Part shown: positions 57,669 through 64,000 of the stretch, piece after piece | Position numbering within the stretch: the stretch's first letter is position 1 | Layout: each line of letters begins with the position of its first letter | Assembly: GCA_026027325.1 (NCBI GenBank) | Contig: JAMSLZ010000004.1 | Span: forward strand, 1,302,001 to 1,366,000 | DNA: 64,000 nt | Direction: 5' to 3' | Source of the DNA: Actinomucor elegans | Lineage: Eukaryota > Mucoromycota > Mucoromycetes > Mucorales > Mucoraceae | Program-made: the position numbers and the translations under genes | The notes under the pieces: model-generated | Databases searched by the model: none | What the model was told of the DNA's origin: nothing | Seen by the model: only the letters and a program-made list of their open reading frames with translations

Positions 57669-57945
57669 GCAATGTATTGACGCGACTTTTTGTAGCGGTA
57701 AGATGGTTGGACTTACTGGAAAAATTGTAAAGCAGTTATCTTCGTATTCGCCTTGGACATTGATTGGTGTGTTGACCGGGTTTTTGATCTTTGCCATCAG
57801 TTTACCTGTATTATTGAATAACAAAAAGGCTGCGGATCAAGTTGTTCAAAACCAAAATGACACCACAAAAAACGAAAAATCCATTGAAAGCAACTATAAA
57901 ACCACCCCTACCTTGCAAAAGAGAAAATCAAAGCGCATTGACTAG
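57058..57945 (+). CDS. Transmembrane thioredoxin-like protein, TMX1 family
   Basis: Four exons (57058-57188, 57255-57442, 57492-57603, 57696-57945) join in frame to 226 residues. It has a signal peptide (MKYLGLLLSIAFALFTLCKA) and a thioredoxin domain with active site WCGYC (Cys49 and Cys52, completed across intron 1), then KINVETNPGLAARFFISRLPTI with the cis-Pro loop. After that comes the TMX1-like segment FVTMEEWRQVEP, one membrane span (SPWTLIGVLTGFLIFAISLPVLL, about 164-185) and a basic cytosolic tail (KRKSKRID). Animal TMX1 is an ER disulfide reductase acting on membrane substrates; CGYC here versus CPAC there may change its redox potential. Intron 3 contains a run of 40 T (57625-57664). 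Confidence 0.88.
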
Positions 57946-59640
57946 TTCTTGCTTTTGTTTTTTGGAAGTGGTCATCGCAAAAAAAAAGGAGTGAAGATTA
58001 TATCATCATCAGTTTTCAATAGACCCTATTATTTGAAAAATCTAGCGCTAACAATCTTTGAACATATATTGTGTACAGATAGTCATTGTAATATATAATC
58101 GATGATAATAAAAAAAACATTTCTTACTCAAGTCTCAAGTGAAGTAACACGATGCTCCGTAACTTTCAACGATATATTATAGCATACTGTAATTATCAGC
58201 GTAAAATATTGCCAATGTAACATTCTAGAAAACTATTGAACACTTTTATTATGAACGTTAATATTTATGTATCTCAGCAAATTCGTAGACAATATTTTTT
58301 TTCCAAGCTCAATTTCATATCATTGATGCACGACTAAGATTAGATGATGATGATCCTTTTATTCAGCCATGTTCTCCTTGCGTAATCCTGAAGTCTTAGT
58401 AGATGCAGTAACTCATTTTGAGAATGGGACACATTAGATGCGATATTTGAAAATAGGCCAATTAAGAGATCTACCATTAGATCAGATCTATGAATTGTAT
58501 GTAATTTACAATTATGTAAAAATAACATATACTGGTTAAATTGTGTTTAGCCAGAAATTATATTACAGTGCAGTATTTTATCTTGAGCATGAAACACTAA
58601 GCAGATGCAACATTTTGCTGGGATCAATAGAGATCTTCAAGTTAGCAGCCTATATGAAATGTTGCAATTCGAGTTAATTATTAAAAAAAATGACATAACA
58701 ATTGTATTACAGTTAAACAAAGGCTATATAAGTACAAAAGTTTATTCTAAGCTTTTAAGCTTTTACTGATGCGATATTTAATCGAGATCTCTAGATAGAT
58801 CTACAGATCTATAGATCTAATCTGTAATGTACTATTTAATTATACTTAATCACTAAAACTCAATATACTCATAATTTTTCGGTCAAGTAACAGCTCTAGT
58901 ATGTTTAATTTCCCGTTTTGAATTTCTGCTATTCTTTAGATGCAACATTTAACAGGATTCAGTCAACAGATGTCGTAATGTTAAAAACAGCTGATTCCAT
59001 GAAATGACACCCATCGGTTCTATTTTCGTTTTGTTTTGCGGAGCTTCTATGTGAAATATTTTCCTTGAGTACTGTTTCGTAACACAAGCAATTGATATAT
59101 ATTTCTTTGGCTGTGATACTACTCTTCACTATAAATTCAATAACAATTATAATTATAATCACCCTTCTCTCAGTAAAAACGTTTTTTTTTTTTTTTTTTT
59201 TTTTTTTTACATTTTATCTATTTCTCATACTACAGTATAACTAAATATTCTTAAAAACCAACAAGTGATTGGCTAGTAACTATTTCATTTATTCTAACTT
59301 TATGATACTTGCATTTCTGTAGTTGGTTTTTTGTTATATCAATAAATACGCTTAATTTAGCAATCTAAATAACAAGTGCCACCAATGTAGACACATACTA
59401 AAGGGTACACAACTGTATTTTTTTCTTATATTTTTTCTTAATATGAAGTAGTATTATTATGATCGTATTTTTCAAACCTTAGGGTATCAATATTAATATC
59501 GACACACCTTCAATGGCTTAAAGAGTAAGTTTGAGGGCTTTACCATCATTATGATGGACTGTTCTAGATGACACAAACTTTATTAATATACGTTGCACTT
59601 ATTACCAATCTTTCGTTATTAAAAGGGGGGGGGGATCAAA
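57946..59640. other. Gene-free spacer with ~167-bp repeat array
   Basis: No gene. It holds the tandem array at 58400-58990, a T run at 59181-59209 and a 10-bp G run at 59624-59633. Confidence 0.5.
58400..58990 (+). repeat. Degenerate ~167-bp tandem array (four cores)
   Basis: Cores AGATGCGATATTT, AGATGCAACATTT, TGATGCGATATTT and AGATGCAACATTT start at 58436, 58603, 58767 and 58938: spacings 167, 164 and 171 bp. Each is followed by GATC-containing sequence (GAGATCTACC, GGGATCAATAGAGATC, GAGATCTCTAGATAGATC, GGATTCAG). A half-motif 36 bp before the first core (AGATGCAGTAACTCATTTTG) resembles the one 37 bp before the 30.87 kb core. Confidence 0.65.
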
Positions 59641-59649
59641 ATTAGTATT

Positions 59650-61144
59650 AGCACTATGGGAAAAATCTGAGTGAATATCAAGTGAATTTCAAGTTAACTC
59701 GACTTGCAGGAGAATCGTTGTTGTTTCCAGTGAATTCAAGTTAACCTGTAATTCACTTGAAATTCACTCAGGAAACACATTAACCTGTAACTCGCTTTAT
59801 ATTCTAGGTTCTGCTGCTTTAATATTAGTATTGAAAAGAAAGCTTCTTGATGAAGTATTTCCATCAAGTTGCTGATCTCTTCATCAGTAGACACTGACAC
59901 CTTTAAATGTTCTTTTAAATAACGCTGGATGTAGCCTTTAGGGTTTACTCTCCTTTGCTTCTTTGGTGCAAGGGTAATTTTTGAGTTTCTTATGTGTGAA
60001 TATGGTTGAAACTTTTCACTAAAATAATTTATGAGATCTTGTTTAAAGCTTTCCACCCAAGGTGGAAGTGAATTTATTTTATCATCTAAATTGTTGCGGT
60101 TATCTCGACTGATTTGATTGGCTTGCCAACAGACTTTGCGGATATGTGTAACTTGTCTTCTGTTAGGTGGTATAATTCTAAAAAATTTATTGAAAGAAAT
60201 GAGTATAAAAGAAACTCATGTAGTGGAACCATCTTTATATCATAAATTTAGCAGTTAAAAATAATTCCAACTTAATAGATATCGCCTATATCAGAAGAAA
60301 CCATTAGAAAACATACTGGGTATCATAAACAAAGTCAGAACGTATTAGAACTAATGTAATGTAACTGCACATGGTGAGTAAATCTTGTTCAGCTTTGATA
60401 TCTCTCTAAAGTCGTGTGCATATAATGCGTGGAGAGTCCCAACGCTTTTATCTTTACTTCTTCGCCTATTGCAATAAGACTAATATCCGGTAAGAACTGC
60501 TTTGTGTGCCAACAACGCTTTGTTGAAAAAGAAATAAGACATGTTACCAGTTGCAAATTACTATGTGCCTTCAACATATATAGTCAAGTAGAGCTAAAAC
60601 TTATGCCATTTCAGCAAGACCATTTATCCAACAATCCTAACGCACCTGATATCCTTTTAGACGACGAAACACAATGTCAATTGAGCACTAGTACTGTAAT
60701 TAACAATCCTGCTGGTATTTTACCAGCAAGCCATTATGATCTCAGTAACTCTGCAGATATGCACGTCCTGAAGGAATACAGTTATATAAAGGCTGAAGTA
60801 ATACAACAAGACTGGCGAACAAATGAAGCTTTAGAAGAAAACACAGTAGCAAAGGTCACCATATAAGAAATATACTCCAAATTAAGCAAATTCAGATATA
60901 CTATTATTCATTCTATTCAACTTAAAACCAAGAGTGATGGTAAACAGTACGTGTATATTTTAAGCTATCCAAAGAGGAGAAGTCTAGAAATAAAGTCTCC
61001 CTTGATAGAAAGCTGTGTATCAAATAGTACAATCGAAAAGATAGTTGAGCTTTTCAATAAATAAAACATTTGTTCTATACCATTTTTTCAACTTGGTCCA
61101 CTTGTATTGATAAGCACTCGAACTCTTGAAAGAAGTATCTAAGA

Positions 61145-61190
<46 letters not shown>

Positions 61191-62055
61191 AATCAAATCA
61201 AATCAAATCAAATCAAATCAAATCTAAACAAAATCCTCATAACAATTACCTTGCTGTTCTAACAGATCATCTCACCAAAACATATAAGAATTAGCAGCTT
61301 GGAATTGAAAGCTATAGTGTTGACAAAGATATGTTGTTTAAGTCTTCTTCCGTTCACTCAATCAACCAACTAATTCCAACATGTGATGTTAGGCATCTAT
61401 TCTAACAATATCTAGCCGGTCATAGTGACCCCAGTTCGACAGAAGAGGAATGCTCTGTTTTTACGTTTCATACTTACTGTAAAACGAGGAATGGCCATAT
61501 TGTTGATATTTACTTAAAAAAGCGAAGCTAAAGGACAGTTGTATACATATCAGATGATACGACTTCGTCACAATATAGCATAAATAAAGTAAAGCAGTTT
61601 ATTAGATCCAAAAATCAAATACTTGCCTTATTACATCAAACGGCTTTAGTGTTTGATGGTCAGATATACTTCTGTTTTACGCAACTCAATGAAGGAAAGC
61701 TCCTGGAAAATAATCAAAGCCAGGAATATAGTAGGGTGTGCTATATTAAAATATATATTGCTTGGAGACCTTGTTAAAACAAGTATATATACAAAATCAC
61801 TCCATATTATTAATGCTGCCTTACGTTCGTTGAAACCGAGTTCTGCTTTACTGCTTAGATTAACATGCAATTCACTCCAGTTGGGAACCATGGAGATTCA
61901 TGGAAATAAAAGTTAGAGTACATTAACCTTATTTCCAAGTTGCCATGCATTTCACTTCATTCCACTTTAAATTCAGGTGAAAGTACCAATTCACTTGAAA
62001 TTCACTGGATTTTGCTATGAATTCTCCTTATTTCACTTTTTTCTATTGTGTAGTT
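59650..62055. mobile_element. Probable decayed DNA transposon with complex inverted ends
   Basis: The left end (about 59655-59780) has CACTATGGGAAAAATCTGAG followed by repeated AGTGAATTTCAAGT/AAGTTAAC units. The right end (about 61925-62053), read in reverse, begins CACAATAGAAAAAAGTGAA and carries the same AGTGAATTTCAAGTGAATT units. TA dinucleotides flank both ends. The interior has one decent minus-strand frame (59736-60056 with an upstream spliced-looking part: PPNRRQVTHIRKVCWQANQ, ESFKQDLINYFSEKFQPY) and a plus-strand 145-codon frame (60429-60866) with a C2HC-like CFVCQQRF...HVTSC. No DDE triad was recognised. The ends resemble Tc1/mariner-type structure, by style only. Confidence 0.4.
61148..61224 (+). 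repeat. Poly-A (40 nt) followed by (TCAAA)n
   Basis: A40 at 61148-61187 runs directly into about seven TCAAA pentamers (61188-61224). An A tract followed by a simple repeat is the usual form of a retroposed 3' end, but no element body was recognised upstream. Confidence 0.9.
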
Positions 62056-64000
62056 TTTTGAGCGAGGCTGTGCCCACCAATATATATCGAGTAATATCAT
62101 AACGATAACATACACACAAGCATCTTTTAACGGCATTGAAACTGCTAAAAAAGAATTGTTTATAATAAAACTTGGTTTTATGTAGTGTAAAGTACATAGT
62201 AGCGCTAGGCTTGTTATATAAAGCGAGAAGAGGCCAAAAGATCAAATTTAAGCTAGGACACAACTAACGGATATTTATCATTGATAAAACGTTTGCTGTG
62301 CTGTTTTCGACTCAATAGCACTCCTAGACATTGAGTTATCTTTTAGCTTGTCTTCTATCCATAATGTTTTCCTTAAAATGGGTGTCAGCGTTTGGTATTC
62401 TTCCATGGTAACTTGTAATAGCACCGTATTTCTCAATTTGCTCGGATTATCTTTATAAAGTAATCGCGCACTAAAGCACAAGAAATGCTACAATACTGTT
62501 GCCTGCTTAAATCTTATTTGACATTTACAACATGTTACATTTATCATGCATAAGTAGGTAGTATCAATAATATCTAGACATTTAATTACATTATGTAAAG
62601 TGCCAGTCATCTTCCATAACAGAGGGGCAGTCTAGAAGCGTATAATATTGTAACCTTTCACCTTTCCACGTAATATACATTAAGAACACAGTATCCTTAA
62701 GGTGGTTAGTCTTGATCACGACAAGTGTTTCTTACCTTTACAGTATCAACTTGCGATCGAAATTGATCACATTCAGTGTAGCAGACGGTCAACCTTTTCT
62801 CCGAAAGGAAGATTGAAGATGGATAGATGGAGGACGAAAGTTTAAGCGCTATTAATGTATTTCCTTAATACCATTGGTCCATTTCGAACATATATCATGT
62901 GGAATTACAGGGTGTATCTTTTTTTCGCGTGTAACAATGCGTTAGTATGATGTTTGTAGTTTAATTGCATCAAATCAAACTGAGTGCCAATTGAGGCAGA
63001 TCAACGCAATTCCAGTCTGTTCTTTTTAACGATTGAGCTAGTTGCAAACATGCTATAATTGCTGTCAAACTGTTAGGATTTTTGTTACCTCGGCATAATA
63101 TGAAATATTTTTGTGTAAGTGAAACTATCTAGTATGTATACACAAAGGATGTCTTTGCTGACAACGCTCGTATACGAGTAATACAATAATGCACATTATT
63201 AATTGTACGGGTGATAGGATGAATGCGTTATAAGATCGCCCATGTTATATTCAATATATTATGGGTCTCAAATAGATATGCACCGTATATTAATCCAACT
63301 CAAGCATAAGTATCAAATTCGTGTCTGGATCTCGATCAAACGCAATGAATAAAGTAAAATTAATTGCTGCTGGCAGATTTTTAGCCTAGCACAATATGTA
63401 TTAATAGAAAAAGCATGCATTCCTGTAGCATAGCCAGTTTTTGGTTTTAAGTGTCACGATCCTATTTATGTAATTTAAACTGCATTTCCAAGCCCGTTCG
63501 CCCGTCAAAAATAAGCGCAATGAGTAACCAATAAACTGAAACACATCATAAACGATCATGGTAAATGAAATGTTACATTATAGCTAGTCCTAAAAAGTAT
63601 AGTTCCTGAATTTATCAATCAAAAACACATAAATGATAGCAAGTATTGTATGCAGGTACCTTACCAAAGACTAAGCGCGCTTTAAATACATGAATTACAC
63701 CTGTCAGAGGAAATTTGGATAAGTATCCTTTAACCAGTACAATGCCAGCAATATGAACAATAGATTGTTACCAGGTCTTTTTAATAAAAAAAAATGATAG
63801 CCTTCATGTTCCACGACGTCTGTCTTATTCAGTTTATGACCCAGCCATATGCTATGCAGAAGCAATGCCATTAAAGTAAATAATCCGTCTATAAGGCAGT
63901 ATCAACCAAAGATGAAGCTGATGTAATCGATTATACGGTCCCTCTTGAAAAAAAAAGAAAATTGATCAATTACGGTTTCTGCATTAACAAAAAAACGTCT
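62056..64000. other. Gene-free AT-rich end of window
   Basis: No coding region, RNA gene or clear repeat was recognised. The 67-codon minus-strand frame at 62278-62481 has no known domain. Confidence 0.45.

Overview
This is a 64 kb piece of an AT-rich fungal nuclear genome. The genes carry many short GT-AG introns (about 45-115 nt). Conventional kinesin, dymeclin, a STIMATE-family protein and a TMX1-type thioredoxin protein occur next to fungal hallmarks such as PMP3, SKI3 and an Msb1/Mug8-like RhoGAP-fold protein. Together with a LINE carrying an APE-type endonuclease and a zf-RVT tail, this points to Mucoromycota, most likely Mucorales. That assignment is inference from gene content and style; no rRNA or tRNA was seen.

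Layout. 0-7 kb: 3' end of a SWI3/RSC8 chromatin-remodeller subunit (+), tail-to-tail with TRM7 (-), then a STIMATE-family membrane protein (-) and a hormone-sensitive-lipase-type hydrolase (-). 9-15.3 kb: kinesin-1 heavy chain (-) and dymeclin (+), divergent from a 167-bp shared promoter. 15.3-21 kb: gene-poor, with a 1.5 kb element bounded by 81-bp inverted repeats and a degenerate ~167-bp tandem array. 21-22 kb: TALE homeobox gene (+). 25-26.4 kb: Msb1/Mug8-like gene (-). 28.4-30.3 kb: DBP5 RNA helicase (+). 31.3-37.2 kb: a full-length LINE (-) with two open ORFs, an A-rich tail and a 15-bp target-site duplication. 37.8-42.1 kb: HDHD3-like HAD hydrolase (+) and class II aldolase/adducin-family protein (+). 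42.7-44.4 kb: F-box protein (-). 45.2-47.2 kb: decayed retroelement remains (-). 48.4-50.1 kb: MFS transporter (+). 51.7-56.7 kb: PMP3 (-) and SKI3 (-). 57.1-57.9 kb: TMX1-like protein (+). 58-64 kb: gene-free, with a second ~167-bp array and a probable decayed DNA transposon.

The genes are mostly single-copy housekeeping functions and do not form one pathway. Several act in related processes: mRNA export and decay (DBP5, SKI3), Golgi and vesicle traffic (kinesin-1, dymeclin), and ER or plasma-membrane proteins (STIMATE-like, TMX1-like, PMP3). Exon phases were checked by hand. Reading frames close for DBP5, dymeclin, the homeobox gene, Msb1-like, HDHD3-like, the aldolase-family gene, the MFS gene, PMP3, TMX1-like and STIMATE-like. 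The exception is kinesin, whose last exon is one base short if canonical splice sites are used.

The least expected structure is a GATC-rich degenerate repeat with a nucleosome-like period of 164-171 bp. It occurs as two small arrays in opposite orientation and as scattered single copies in the spacers.
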